NCBI GenBank assembly: GCA_036655755.1
Contig: JAVVPN010000003.1
Span: 1 to 64,000, forward strand
Direction of reading: 5' to 3'
Length of the DNA: 64,000 bases
DNA from: JAUNSR01 sp036655755
GTDB taxonomy: Bacteria > Bacteroidota > Bacteroidia > Bacteroidales > JAUNSR01
Positions 25,921-34,421 of the stretch are shown piece after piece (position 1 is the stretch's first letter; each line of letters starts with the position of its first letter). The notes under the pieces were generated by a model, which did no database searches, was not told where the DNA came from, and saw only the letters and a list, made by a program, of their open reading frames with translations. The translations under genes were made by a program, and so were the position numbers.

Positions 25921-26787
25921 ATGCGAAACAAAGTGATCATGTTTATACTGGTGGTGGGAGCCGTATTTGGTATTCTGTCTGCCTTCAATGAAATCCCCCG
26001 TAAAGAAATAGGCTTGCAACTATATTCAATCCGTGAGGATATCGGTAAGAATCTTCAGGCTTCGATAGATTCGGTTGCGGCAGCCGGTTATACGTTTGTC
26101 GAGGCTGCGAATTATGAAAACGGCAAGTTCTATAATATGGAGCCGCAGGCTTTTCGCCGAATGCTCGACGAAAAGAAACTCCGGTTTATCTCGTCGCATA
26201 TAGGTAGAGATCTGCCCGATTCATTAAATTATGCCGAAACAATGGCATGGTGGGATAAGGCGATTGCGGCACATCAAGCGGCGGGTGTTTCCTATATCGT
26301 GCAGCCCTGGATGGGGAAGGTGGGGTATAACTCACTGGAAGGATTACAGCGCTACTGCGATTATTTTAATGAAGTAGGCAACAAATGCAATAAGGCGGGT
26401 ATCCGTTTCGGATACCATAATCATTCGCAGGAGTTCGTGCAGTTGGAAGGCGAAACCATTTATGATTATATGCTTACCCATACCGATCCTGAGAAAGTGT
26501 TTTTTCAGATCGATGTGTATTGGGCTACAAAGGGGGGGGCGAATCCGATTGACTACATGACCAGATATCCCGGTCGCTTTGAGTTGTGGCATGTAAAGGA
26601 TGAAAAAGAGATTGGTGCCAGTGGTGAGATTGATTTTGAGGCTATCTACCAAAAAGCTTCAGAGGCCGGTATGAAATATGCTATCATTGAACAAGAAGAT
26701 TTTACTACCACCGCTTTCCCCGGAATCCGTCAAAGCTGCGAATTCATACAGAAAGCTGCTTATGTGAAAAACACTTATTCTAACTAA
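25921..26787 (+). CDS. Exported sugar phosphate isomerase/epimerase-like TIM-barrel protein
   Basis: A 288-residue protein of the xylose-isomerase-like (AP endonuclease 2) superfamily with an N-terminal signal or anchor (VIMFILVVGAVFGILSAF). Barrel motifs are IGLQLYSIREDI, FISSHIG, IRFGYHNHSQEF, VFFQIDVYW and ELWHVKDEKE. The Glu/Asp/His residues in these motifs form the metal site in this fold. It closes the cluster, 26 bases after the second oxidoreductase. Homologues in such clusters are reported or proposed to act on 3-keto-sugars (isomerase, epimerase or lyase). Which applies here cannot be read from sequence. Confidence 0.85.
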   Translation: MRNKVIMFILVVGAVFGILSAFNEIPRKEIGLQLYSIREDIGKNLQASIDSVAAAGYTFVEAANYENGKFYNMEPQAFRRMLDEKKLRFISSHIGRDLPDSLNYAETMAWWDKAIAAHQAAGVSYIVQPWMGKVGYNSLEGLQRYCDYFNEVGNKCNKAGIRFGYHNHSQEFVQLEGETIYDYMLTHTDPEKVFFQIDVYWATKGGANPIDYMTRYPGRFELWHVKDEKEIGASGEIDFEAIYQKASEAGMKYAIIEQEDFTTTAFPGIRQSCEFIQKAAYVKNTYSN

Positions 26788-26821
26788 GTCCTGAAATAAT
26801 CCCATAAAAAATATTTATACT

Positions 26822-26867
26822 AAAAAGGCAGAAGGCCGGTTCTGAAAACCGGTCTTCTGCCTTTTTT
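26822..26867. terminator. Bidirectional terminator between the sugar cluster and the nucleoside phosphorylase gene
   Basis: A nearly perfect stem of about 20 bp (arms 26822-26841 and 26847-26867) begins with AAAAAGG and ends in TTTTTT, so it can stop transcription from both sides. Confidence 0.88.
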
Positions 26868-26896
26868 ATCTCAGTGGGATATCTCCTTATTATTAC

Positions 26897-27766
26897 TTAA
26901 ATCCGCTCTAATACTTTTCCGATAAGAGTATTGATTGAATCTTTGTAATTAATATTTGTATTATGCGCCACGCGGTTTGCGATAATAGAGCAAACCGTCA
27001 TTGCCCGATGGCCAAGCATCAAAGCCAACCCTGCAAGCGCCGAACTTTCCATCTCGTAGTTGGTTACTTTACGTCCGTGGAATTCGAATGCTTCGATATT
27101 ACGGTTCAGATCCGGATTTGCCAATGGTAAGCGAAGTTCACGTCCCTGCGGTCCGTAGAATCCGTTTGCCGAAATAGTAATACCCAATACCATATCATCC
27201 AAAGCGATGCGTGCTACAAGTTCTGCATCGGCATCCACTACATAAGGAGCTGCAGCTTGTTTCGGATAACCCGTATATTCTACAAATGCTTTCTCAAATT
27301 CAAGATCACAATATTTATCGCGGTCGGCATAAAAATTCAATACACCGTCGAATCCGATTGAGCTTTGCGACACCACGAATGTCCCTACCGGAACAAACGG
27401 CTGTAATCCGCCCGAAGTACCGATACGTACCATATCCAGTTTTGTAAGCTGAGGTTTTACCGTACGGGTTTCGAAATCGATGTTCGCTAATGCGTCGAGC
27501 TCGTTTACAACGATATCGATGTTGTCGGTACCGATTCCGTGAGAAATGGCAGTAATTCGTTTTCCTTTATATGTACCGGTAATCGTATGAAATTCACGGT
27601 TGGTTACATTTACTTCCTGTGTGTCGAAGTGCGATGCTACCAGGTCTACACGAGCCGGGTCGCCTACCAGAATAATCTTGTCGGCAATCTGTCCCGGTAA
27701 CAGGTGCAGATGGAAAATAGTGCCGTCAGGATTAATAATTAATTCAGATGCTGGTATCTCTTTCAT
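26897..27766 (-). CDS. Uridine phosphorylase-like nucleoside phosphorylase
   Basis: A 289-residue enzyme of the PNP/UDP superfamily that would split uridine into uracil and ribose-1-phosphate. Motifs are KIILVGDPARVDLVA (phosphate loop), ISHGIGTDNIDIVVNELDA, VRIGTSGGLQP and NYEMESSALAGLALMLGH (ribose-binding Met-Glu-Ser). The family is clear. Uridine over purine nucleosides is inferred from overall similarity and is less certain. It is monocistronic. A 13-bp inverted repeat lies upstream at 27796-27831. Confidence 0.88.
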   Translation of the reverse strand: MKEIPASELIINPDGTIFHLHLLPGQIADKIILVGDPARVDLVASHFDTQEVNVTNREFHTITGTYKGKRITAISHGIGTDNIDIVVNELDALANIDFETRTVKPQLTKLDMVRIGTSGGLQPFVPVGTFVVSQSSIGFDGVLNFYADRDKYCDLEFEKAFVEYTGYPKQAAAPYVVDADAELVARIALDDMVLGITISANGFYGPQGRELRLPLANPDLNRNIEAFEFHGRKVTNYEMESSALAGLALMLGHRAMTVCSIIANRVAHNTNINYKDSINTLIGKVLERI

Positions 27767-27795
27767 CGTTCTAAAAAATTATATGTTAGCAATTT

Positions 27796-27831
27796 GAGGA
27801 TATTTACACCCCCTGAGCTGTAAATATCCTC
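27796..27831. repeat. Perfect 13-bp inverted repeat between floA and the phosphorylase gene
   Basis: The arms GAGGATATTTACA (27796-27808) and TGTAAATATCCTC (27819-27831) flank a 10-base loop. No T-run follows on either strand, so it is more likely an operator, leader hairpin or mRNA end than a standard terminator. Confidence 0.75.
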
Positions 27832-27904
27832 ATCATTAAGTAAAGCTTATCAACTACTCTAAACTATAACAGCATTTATTATCAAACAGTTTTAGTCTTG
27901 ATTC

Positions 27905-28876
27905 TTATTTTGCAGTGGTCGGGCCACTTCCGGCAATCGAATCGCGCATTTCTGTATCGGCTTGGATGTTTTTCATCCGATAATAATCCATAATGCCCAG
28001 ATTCCCGTTGCGGAATGCAGCTGCGATAGCTTCGGGCACTTGCGTTTCGGCCTCAATTACTTTGGCGCGCGCTTCCTGTGCTTTGGCAATCATCTCTTGT
28101 TCGCGGGCAATTGCCATCGCGCGGCGTTCCTCCGCTTTTGCCTGTGCGATATTCTTATCGGCGTTAGCCTGGTCAATCTGCAATTCAGCCCCGATGTTCT
28201 TGCCGATATCAATATCCGCGATGTCAATCGATAGGATTTCGAAAGCCGTACCCGAATCGAGTCCTTTGCGCAATACGAGTTTCGATATCGAATCCGGGTT
28301 TTCCAATACGCTCTTATGCGAGTCGGACGATCCGATTGACGACACGATACCTTCGCCTACACGTGCCAGGATTGTATCTTCACCTGCACCTCCGACCAAT
28401 TGGCGGATATTTGCACGTACCGTAACACGCGCTTTTGCAATCAGCTGAATTCCATCTTTCGCCACAGCAATTACGGGCGGTGTATCAATCACTTTGGGGT
28501 TTACCGACATTTGCACTGCCTGAAATACGTCACGGCCGGCAAGGTCGATTGCTGTAGCATCTTTAAAGCTCAATACGATGTTCGCTTTCGAAGCCGATAC
28601 CAACGCATGCACTACGCGTTCAATATGACCTCCCGCCAGATAGTGAGCTTCCAGCTCGTCGCGCGTAATCGTATTCAACCCCGCTTTGTGGGCTTCGATC
28701 ATTGCCCGTACGATAATCTGCGGCGGTACATGGCGGATGCGCATCAGTACTAATTGTACCAATGAAATATGTACTCCCGATACTTTGGCCGAAATCCACA
28801 ATAGTACCGGTACAAAATGGAAGAAGAGAAACAGGAGAATCAGTATGATTCCCAATAAAATTAAAGATTCAACCAT
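27905..28876 (-). CDS. floA: Flotillin-like protein FloA
   Basis: A 323-residue membrane-microdomain scaffold. An N-terminal hydrophobic hairpin (residues 5-31) anchors it. A prohibitin-like domain follows with VLMRIRHVPPQIIVRAMIEA, VGEGIVSSIGSSDSHKSVLE and LSIDIADIDIGKNIGAELQI, then an alanine/glutamate-rich helix (KAEERRAMAIAREQEMIAKA) that oligomerises in flotillins. These are hallmarks of the former UPF0365/YqfA family. It follows the NfeD-like gene by 9 bases, the standard floA-nfeD pairing. Confidence 0.95.
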   Translation of the reverse strand: MVESLILLGIILILLFLFFHFVPVLLWISAKVSGVHISLVQLVLMRIRHVPPQIIVRAMIEAHKAGLNTITRDELEAHYLAGGHIERVVHALVSASKANIVLSFKDATAIDLAGRDVFQAVQMSVNPKVIDTPPVIAVAKDGIQLIAKARVTVRANIRQLVGGAGEDTILARVGEGIVSSIGSSDSHKSVLENPDSISKLVLRKGLDSGTAFEILSIDIADIDIGKNIGAELQIDQANADKNIAQAKAEERRAMAIAREQEMIAKAQEARAKVIEAETQVPEAIAAAFRNGNLGIMDYYRMKNIQADTEMRDSIAGSGPTTAK

Positions 28877-28885
28877 AGAATTATT

Positions 28886-29362
28886 TTATTTGTGAGTTTG
28901 TTTTACAATGATTTTGGTCGCTTCTGTTTTGACCACTTCAACCGGTTTGTTTACCTCGATGAATCCTTCCTCCGATTTAGCCTCTACCGGCAGGTCATGA
29001 ATCAGCACCGTACCCATCGGGTTCATGATAGAGAGTGTTACCCCTTTATCGCCCGGTAGAATTTCGGTCGAAATCTTATTCGGTGCAGTCGAATCGATCT
29101 CTTTATGAAGCGACATCCTATTCAGGATTTTACCTTTGATGAATTTGTATATTCCGAATATGAGCGCCACCAGACACAAAATAAGGGTGATATTCCCCCA
29201 CAGCGGCCCCAGATGTTCATATGCGTACCATACCGAACCACCCATAAAGGCTACTCCTGCTATTCCGGTAAATCCGAATCCCGGAATCAGGAATACTTCA
29301 AGAATGATCAGTCCGATTCCGAACAGAGCCAATACCAGGATGATTATAAAATCGAGTATCAT
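28886..29362 (-). CDS. NfeD-like membrane protein
   Basis: A 158-residue protein with two or three N-terminal transmembrane helices (FIIILVLALFGIGLIILEVF and onward) and a C-terminal OB-fold-like domain (about 95-158: GDKGVTLSIMNPMGTVLI, then EVVKTEATKIIVKQ). It matches the short NfeD1b type without the serine-protease domain. It is directly upstream of floA and is thought to act with flotillin in membrane organisation. The gap to the PD40 gene upstream is 11 bases. Confidence 0.92.
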   Translation of the reverse strand: MILDFIIILVLALFGIGLIILEVFLIPGFGFTGIAGVAFMGGSVWYAYEHLGPLWGNITLILCLVALIFGIYKFIKGKILNRMSLHKEIDSTAPNKISTEILPGDKGVTLSIMNPMGTVLIHDLPVEAKSEEGFIEVNKPVEVVKTEATKIIVKQTHK

Positions 29363-29373
29363 GATATTCCGGT

Positions 29374-30834
29374 TTAACGTCGTTGGCGTAAATAATTGAT
29401 TTCAGCGTTGCGGGCTTCCACTTCGAGCTGTTCATACTGTAGTTGCAGTTGGTCGGTTTTACCCTCTAGTTGCAATATCTTTCCTTTAATTTTATTGCGC
29501 AATGCATTATTGCCGTATGCCCATTCTTTGCGTAAATCTTCGAGTTCCTGTTTGTCTGCGTTATATAGCTTCTGCATATCGACAGCCTGTTCGTATAACT
29601 TACGCGCCTTCGGATTTTCAAAATCGTCGAGATTATAATAAATGATCTTGTCATTGATTACAAAGAAAAATGCTCCTTTCTGTTTTGAAAGATCTGTTTC
29701 TGTATTATAAATCGAATAAAGCAACTTTTCATAGTTGGCGTTTTCGGGCCATGTTGCCTGAATCGATGTGATACGCGCCCGGTCGCGTAGTTCGGCAGGC
29801 GGCAGGTCGCGGTAATAAGTTTTCTCGCCGAAATTCGGAATGAACAGGTAAATGATCACTTTATCTTCCGGTTGATAACGGTCGGAGGCAAACCATCCCA
29901 CCTGATTTCCTTCGTCAATAGCCATCAGATAGTCGTTGAAAGGCGAGTTGAAAGGCATCGGCAAATGTTCGGGCGTGAAATAAGATCCGTTCGATACATT
30001 ATATTTGGTAATGTACAAATCATATCCCCCCAGCGATTCACCCCGATCGGACGAAAAATAAATCGTGGTTCCGTCGGTCATTACGAATGGATAATTTTCA
30101 TTCGCCGCCGTATTGATATTGTCCGGAAACGGTACCGGATCGCTCCAGTTATTGCCATGAAGTTTGCTGCTTTCATACAGATCGAATCCGTTGCCGCCAT
30201 TCTTCTTACCGAATACGCGGCGATCGCCTCGCTGTGACTCAAACAACAGATCGCCTTCGCCTGCTACGGCTTGTGACAATAATTTATAGTCGAGAAAACG
30301 GCCTGATTCCTGACCAAGTTTATAATATTCAAAGAATTTGTTCTTGTCTACGATGATGCTATCGATAAATACAACATCCTCAACGCGCCCGAGTGCTTTT
30401 TCACCCAATGCCGCCTGTTCTATCAGCGAATCGATGCGGGCTGTTTCCTGTGGGTCTTTTTTTACCGTGGCCTTGTATTTTTCGTAATTGGCAATCGCTT
30501 CGTCAAAGCGGTATTCGCGCTCATAAACAGCTGCCAATAGGGGATAAGCACCCGATATGCGCCGTTTTGCGGCAATTGCCAGGTATTTTTCGGCTTCGGC
30601 ATAATTGCCGGTTTCATACAGCGCTTCGCCATACCATTTGTTTACATCTGCACGCGATCCGTATTGTTTGATCAATGTGCTAAAGGCTTCTGCAGCTTTT
30701 GCGTATTCTTTGTTTCGAATCAATTCACGAGCCTGGTCAAGCGTTTGACTCTGAGTCGTAAAGCAATTGCCGGCTGTCAGCAGACAACCGATGAAAAATC
30801 CGCGTATGCAATTATGATTTATTTTTAAGTACAT
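29374..30834 (-). CDS. Secreted TPR and PD40 (WD40-like propeller) protein
   Basis: A 486-residue exported protein with an N-terminal signal (FFIGCLLTAGNCFTTQSQ). TPR-like repeats fill about residues 32-130 (AKAAEAFSTLIKQYG, YAEAEKYLAIAAKRR, FDEAIANYEKYK). PD40 propeller blades follow: YPFVMTDGTTIYFSSDRGES and GGYDLYITKYN. A long charged helix closes the protein (about 420-486). Such TPR-PD40 proteins in Bacteroidetes are periplasmic or outer-membrane-linked, and some are gliding or T9SS-related; no specific role can be claimed. It is the promoter-proximal gene of a unit with nfeD and floA. Confidence 0.82.
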   Translation of the reverse strand: MYLKINHNCIRGFFIGCLLTAGNCFTTQSQTLDQARELIRNKEYAKAAEAFSTLIKQYGSRADVNKWYGEALYETGNYAEAEKYLAIAAKRRISGAYPLLAAVYEREYRFDEAIANYEKYKATVKKDPQETARIDSLIEQAALGEKALGRVEDVVFIDSIIVDKNKFFEYYKLGQESGRFLDYKLLSQAVAGEGDLLFESQRGDRRVFGKKNGGNGFDLYESSKLHGNNWSDPVPFPDNINTAANENYPFVMTDGTTIYFSSDRGESLGGYDLYITKYNVSNGSYFTPEHLPMPFNSPFNDYLMAIDEGNQVGWFASDRYQPEDKVIIYLFIPNFGEKTYYRDLPPAELRDRARITSIQATWPENANYEKLLYSIYNTETDLSKQKGAFFFVINDKIIYYNLDDFENPKARKLYEQAVDMQKLYNADKQELEDLRKEWAYGNNALRNKIKGKILQLEGKTDQLQLQYEQLEVEARNAEINYLRQRR

Positions 30835-30862
30835 CCTTGCTAAAGTTAAAAAACGATATAGA

Positions 30863-30870
30863 CAAAGCTA
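30863..30870 (-). promoter_or_regulatory. -7 promoter element of the PD40-nfeD-floA unit
   Basis: On the minus strand this reads TAGCTTTG, an exact TAnnTTTG match, 28 bases before the start codon. Confidence 0.55.
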
Positions 30871-30976
30871 ATAAATATTTCGGTTGTAACTTCTATTGAG
30901 TTCTTCAAAATATCCGTTTACTTTTTCTAATCTTTTTTTATCCTGCTTCAGTTTCTATAATATTGGGAATATATGT

Positions 30977-30984
30977 TAATTTTG
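30977..30984 (+). promoter_or_regulatory. -7 promoter element of the PurF-like gene
   Basis: TAATTTTG matches TAnnTTTG and ends 24 bases before ATG 31009. It overlaps the start of the longer open frame (30973), which supports the later start. Confidence 0.58.
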
Positions 30985-31008
30985 CGGCGAATTAACACAA
31001 GCATAATT

Positions 31009-32427
31009 ATGAGCGGATTTTTTGGATGTGTCTCCCGGAAAGAGTGTGTAAACGATGTTTTTTATGGGACCGATTATCATTCACATTTAGGAACAAAGCG
31101 AGCCGGTATGGCGTTTTTTAACGGAACCGACTTTGTGCGGTCCATTCACAGTCTGGAAAGTGCTTATTTCCGGAACAAATTCGAGGCAGAGCTACCCCGG
31201 TTTGGCGATTCATCTGTCGGGATTGGTGTTATTAGCGATATGGAGTCGCAACCTGTAACGGTAATATCCCATTTAGGCAGGTTTTCGGTCGTAGTGGTCG
31301 GGCGCGTAGATAATCTGCGGGAAATTCAGGAGAAATTTCTAAAAGAGAAAACCCATTTTGCAGAGATGTCGGGGACGGAGATCAACCAAACCGAAATGAT
31401 TGCGATGCTGATCAATGCCGGCGAAACATTTAAAGAGGGTATCGAAAATGTGTACCGCTCGGTAAAGGGGTCTTGCTCTTTTCTGATTCTTACCGAAACC
31501 GGTATCTATGCCTGCCGTGATAAATTCGGACGTACGGCTGTTATCCTCGGTAAAAATGAATACGGCTATGTAGTGGCAAGCGAAAGCTCCTCTTTTACCA
31601 ACCTGGGGTATAAGATAGTGCGCGATTTAGGGCCGGGTGAAGCCTTGCATGTTACGCGCGACGGATTAGCACAGGTAGTCGCTCCGGGTTGTCGTAAGCA
31701 GGTTTGCTCTTTTCTCTGGATTTATTACGGATACCCTTCGTCCGATTACGAAGGCGTTAATGTAGAAGATGCCCGTTACCGTTGCGGCGCCGCGATTGCC
31801 CGGCAAGATGCGGTAGAAATCGATTATGTCGCCGGAATTCCGGATTCAGGGGTGGGTCATGCCATTGGTTACTCAAACGCCCGCAGCATCCCTTACAAAC
31901 GACCTTTTGTTAAATACACTCCAACATGGCCTCGCAGCTTTATGCCGCAGAATCAGCACATGCGTGATCTGGTAGCAAAAATGAAGCTTATCCCCAATGA
32001 GGCATTTACTCGTAACGCACGTATCCTTTTCCTGGACGACTCTATTGTGCGTGGCACTCAATTAAAAGACAATGTGGTAAAACTACGCGAATGCGGCGTA
32101 AAAGAGGTGCATATGCGTATTGCTTGTCCGCCATTGGTTTATCCATGTAAATTCCTTAACTTTTCTTCTTCCCGTTCTACATTCGATTTGTTTACCCGTC
32201 GTGTAATTCGCGACCTAGAGGGTACATCCGATCTTACCCCTGAGCTATTGGCTCCCTATTCCGATCCCGATTCTGACAAATATCAACAGATGCTTAGTGT
32301 GATGGCACAACATCTGCAACTCGATTCGTTGAAGTTTCAGCGTCTCGACGATTTGGTTACGGCTATCGGCCTGCCTAAAGACGATTTGTGTACTCACTGC
32401 TGGGACAATTCAAGCTATACGGAATGA
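31009..32427 (+). CDS. PurF-like amidophosphoribosyltransferase family protein with Ser at the glutaminase nucleophile position
   Basis: A 472-residue protein with the two-domain layout of glutamine PRPP amidotransferase. The C-terminal phosphoribosyltransferase domain has an intact PRPP loop in ILFLDDSIVRGTQ (about residues 339-351), and IPDSGVGHAIGYS and a final CTHCW are also seen. The N-terminal Ntn-hydrolase domain begins MSGFFGCVS. Classical PurF begins Met-Cys-Gly, and the cysteine is the catalytic nucleophile; here the aligned residue is Ser2, and Cys7 is the first cysteine. It may therefore use ammonia, use Ser as nucleophile, or be a paralogue with another role. Start ATG 31009 is chosen over 30973 from the promoter and domain start. 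Confidence 0.82.
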   Translation: MSGFFGCVSRKECVNDVFYGTDYHSHLGTKRAGMAFFNGTDFVRSIHSLESAYFRNKFEAELPRFGDSSVGIGVISDMESQPVTVISHLGRFSVVVVGRVDNLREIQEKFLKEKTHFAEMSGTEINQTEMIAMLINAGETFKEGIENVYRSVKGSCSFLILTETGIYACRDKFGRTAVILGKNEYGYVVASESSSFTNLGYKIVRDLGPGEALHVTRDGLAQVVAPGCRKQVCSFLWIYYGYPSSDYEGVNVEDARYRCGAAIARQDAVEIDYVAGIPDSGVGHAIGYSNARSIPYKRPFVKYTPTWPRSFMPQNQHMRDLVAKMKLIPNEAFTRNARILFLDDSIVRGTQLKDNVVKLRECGVKEVHMRIACPPLVYPCKFLNFSSSRSTFDLFTRRVIRDLEGTSDLTPELLAPYSDPDSDKYQQMLSVMAQHLQLDSLKFQRLDDLVTAIGLPKDDLCTHCWDNSSYTE

Positions 32428-32441
32428 AAATTTAAGAATAC

Positions 32442-32476
32442 AAAAAGAGGACATGCTTTTGCATGTCCTCTTTTTT
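32442..32476 (+). terminator. Rho-independent terminator of the PurF-like gene
   Basis: The perfect 15-bp arms AAAAAGAGGACATGC and GCATGTCCTCTTTTT have a TTTT loop and a T-run. It can also serve the minus-strand gene ending at 32511. Confidence 0.92.
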
Positions 32477-32510
32477 GAAAAGAATATTTTCTTTTTTGTT
32501 TTTGCAGCGA

Positions 32511-32843
32511 TTATTTCTTCAAAAAACAAGTTTTCAAAACGATTGAGCTTCCGTCGATTTTGCAATCTACATATTCAGGCTCTTCTGTCAAACGGATGCT
32601 TTTTACTTTCGTACCACGTTTGATTACCATTGATGATCCTTTTACTTTCAGGTCTTTGATCACTGTTACCGAATCGCCATCCATCAATTCTGCTCCATTG
32701 CTGTCGCGTGGTACTGATGATGTTTCTTCTTCACCTTCTTCTCCGGCCGTCCATTCATACCCACAATCCGGACACACATTCAATACTCCGTCGAAGTATG
32801 TGTTGTCCATCTTACACTTAGGGCAGTCTAAGATTTCACTCAT
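32511..32843 (-). CDS. PhnA/YjdM-like zinc ribbon protein
   Basis: A 110-residue protein. The N-terminal zinc ribbon has two CxxC pairs (CPKC, CPDC), then an acidic linker. The C-terminal PhnA domain has DGDSVTVIKDLKVKGSSMVI and IDGSSIVLKTCFLKK. This is the YjdM family, often annotated as alkylphosphonate utilisation protein although a direct role in phosphonate use is not established. No phn genes are nearby. Confidence 0.9.
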   Translation of the reverse strand: MSEILDCPKCKMDNTYFDGVLNVCPDCGYEWTAGEEGEEETSSVPRDSNGAELMDGDSVTVIKDLKVKGSSMVIKRGTKVKSIRLTEEPEYVDCKIDGSSIVLKTCFLKK

Positions 32844-32915
32844 AAATGCAGTAGTTTTTAATTATTCGGCTGCAAAGTTAATCAAAAAAACGGGTTTTCG
32901 GAAAATCGCTTTCAA

Positions 32916-33116
32916 TCAGCTTCGTGTCCTTACAAAAATGCGACGCAACTCCTCTTCATCTTTCTGTGCGTCTTCCGGATGATCAACCTTATGTTGTTTC
33001 AGCCATTCGCGAAAATGTTGTTCATCTTCTTCGTGAATCTGGCGCTGAGTGAATTGTTCCGCTTCGTTATTCGCCTTCTGTTCATTCTCCTTCAGATCGT
33101 GCTTTTTCTGTGCCAT
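32916..33116 (-). CDS. Small highly charged hypothetical protein
   Basis: A 66-residue frame starting MAQKKHDLKENEQ, very rich in Glu, Lys and Gln and predicted helical throughout, with no signal or membrane segment. It lies 72 bases upstream of the zinc ribbon gene on the same strand. The composition is coherent and unlike that of shadow frames, so a real small gene is likely. The function is unknown. Confidence 0.55.
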   Translation of the reverse strand: MAQKKHDLKENEQKANNEAEQFTQRQIHEEDEQHFREWLKQHKVDHPEDAQKDEEELRRIFVRTRS

Positions 33117-33263
33117 ATTTTTTCAGTTTAAACGTAATCTACTCTCTATTAAACAAAGCAGGTTTAAGAAAAGTTGTTCATAATCCAATAAAAACCCGTA
33201 TCTTGCGGCCGATTCACAACTTTGTGATCAAATTAATACTGCGTGGTGCAGTAACTATATTAC

Positions 33264-34391
33264 ATGAAATTTACTGATTTGAACATTGAGAAGCCAATTC
33301 TAAAGGCGCTTCTTGAGAAAGGATATACGACTCCTACCCCTATTCAACAACAAGCAATTCCCGTTATTTTAGATAAAAAAGATGTTCTGGGCTGTGCTCA
33401 GACAGGAACCGGTAAAACGGCTGCTTTTTCTATTCCGATTATTCAGCATCTTTATCAGGCAGCACCTGCGGATAAAGGGCCGCGTCGCATCCAGGCGCTT
33501 ATTCTGACACCTACGCGCGAGCTTGCTATTCAGATCGCCGATTGTGTGGCCGAATACAGCCGTTATACCAATTTGCGTCATTGCGTGATATTCGGGGGTG
33601 TAAAACAGGGGGCTCAGACAGAGAAACTCAAAAAAGGGGTGGATATTCTTATCGCTACTCCGGGCCGTTTGCTCGATTTGATGCAGCAAGGATATATCAC
33701 CTTAGAGCACATCCGCTATTTTGTGCTTGACGAGGCCGATCACATGCTCGATATGGGATTCATCCATGATATCAAGCGGATTCTACCTAAATTGCCAAAG
33801 AAAAGACAAACATTGTTTTTCTCTGCAACCATGCCGCCGGCAATTGCGTCGCTTGCCAATTCGATTCTATTCCATCCGGTACGCGTAGAGGTTGCACCCG
33901 CATCATCAACTGTTGAAACGGTAGAGCAATACCTGTATGCTATTGAGAAAAAAGAAAAGAAAAACCTCTTGATCCATCTGTTGCAGAAACAGAATTATCC
34001 CTCGGTACTTGTTTTCTCTCGTACTAAACACGGAGCCGACAAAATTGTGAAAGATTTACGCAAGGTGGGCATCGGCAGCGAAGCGATCCATGGTAATAAA
34101 TCGCAGAACGCACGTCAGCGCGCGCTTACGCTGTTTAAAGAAAATCAAATCCGGGTATTGATCGCAACCGATATTGCCGCTCGTGGTATCGATGTGAGCC
34201 AGTTGTCGCTGGTAATCAATTACGACCTGCCGAATGTACCCGAAACATATGTACACCGTATTGGCCGTACAGGGCGTGCCGGTGAAAAAGGACTTGCTTT
34301 CACTTTCTGTGATTCGGAAGAAAAACCGTTGTTGAAGGATATCGAAAAACTAATCGGTAACCGGATCATCAAACGGGCCAAAATAGATTGA
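33264..34391 (+). CDS. DEAD-box RNA helicase (RhlE-like), first of a tandem pair
   Basis: A 375-residue ATP-dependent RNA helicase. All core motifs are present: the Q motif TPTPIQQQAIP, motif I AQTGTGKT, Ia PTRELAIQ, Ib TPGR, II DEAD, III SAT, V ATDIAARGID and VI HRIGRTGRAG. It ends right after the second RecA domain, with only a short basic tail (NRIIKRAKID), so it lacks the long arginine-rich C-terminus of many RhlE/CsdA proteins. The second DEAD-box gene starts 30 bases later. Likely roles are ribosome assembly or RNA decay, often cold-induced. A degenerate -7 element, TATCTTGC, lies at 33199. Confidence 0.92.
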   Translation: MKFTDLNIEKPILKALLEKGYTTPTPIQQQAIPVILDKKDVLGCAQTGTGKTAAFSIPIIQHLYQAAPADKGPRRIQALILTPTRELAIQIADCVAEYSRYTNLRHCVIFGGVKQGAQTEKLKKGVDILIATPGRLLDLMQQGYITLEHIRYFVLDEADHMLDMGFIHDIKRILPKLPKKRQTLFFSATMPPAIASLANSILFHPVRVEVAPASSTVETVEQYLYAIEKKEKKNLLIHLLQKQNYPSVLVFSRTKHGADKIVKDLRKVGIGSEAIHGNKSQNARQRALTLFKENQIRVLIATDIAARGIDVSQLSLVINYDLPNVPETYVHRIGRTGRAGEKGLAFTFCDSEEKPLLKDIEKLIGNRIIKRAKID

Positions 34392-34421
34392 TCAATCTTA
34401 CTTATATTATTCTTGTAACCA

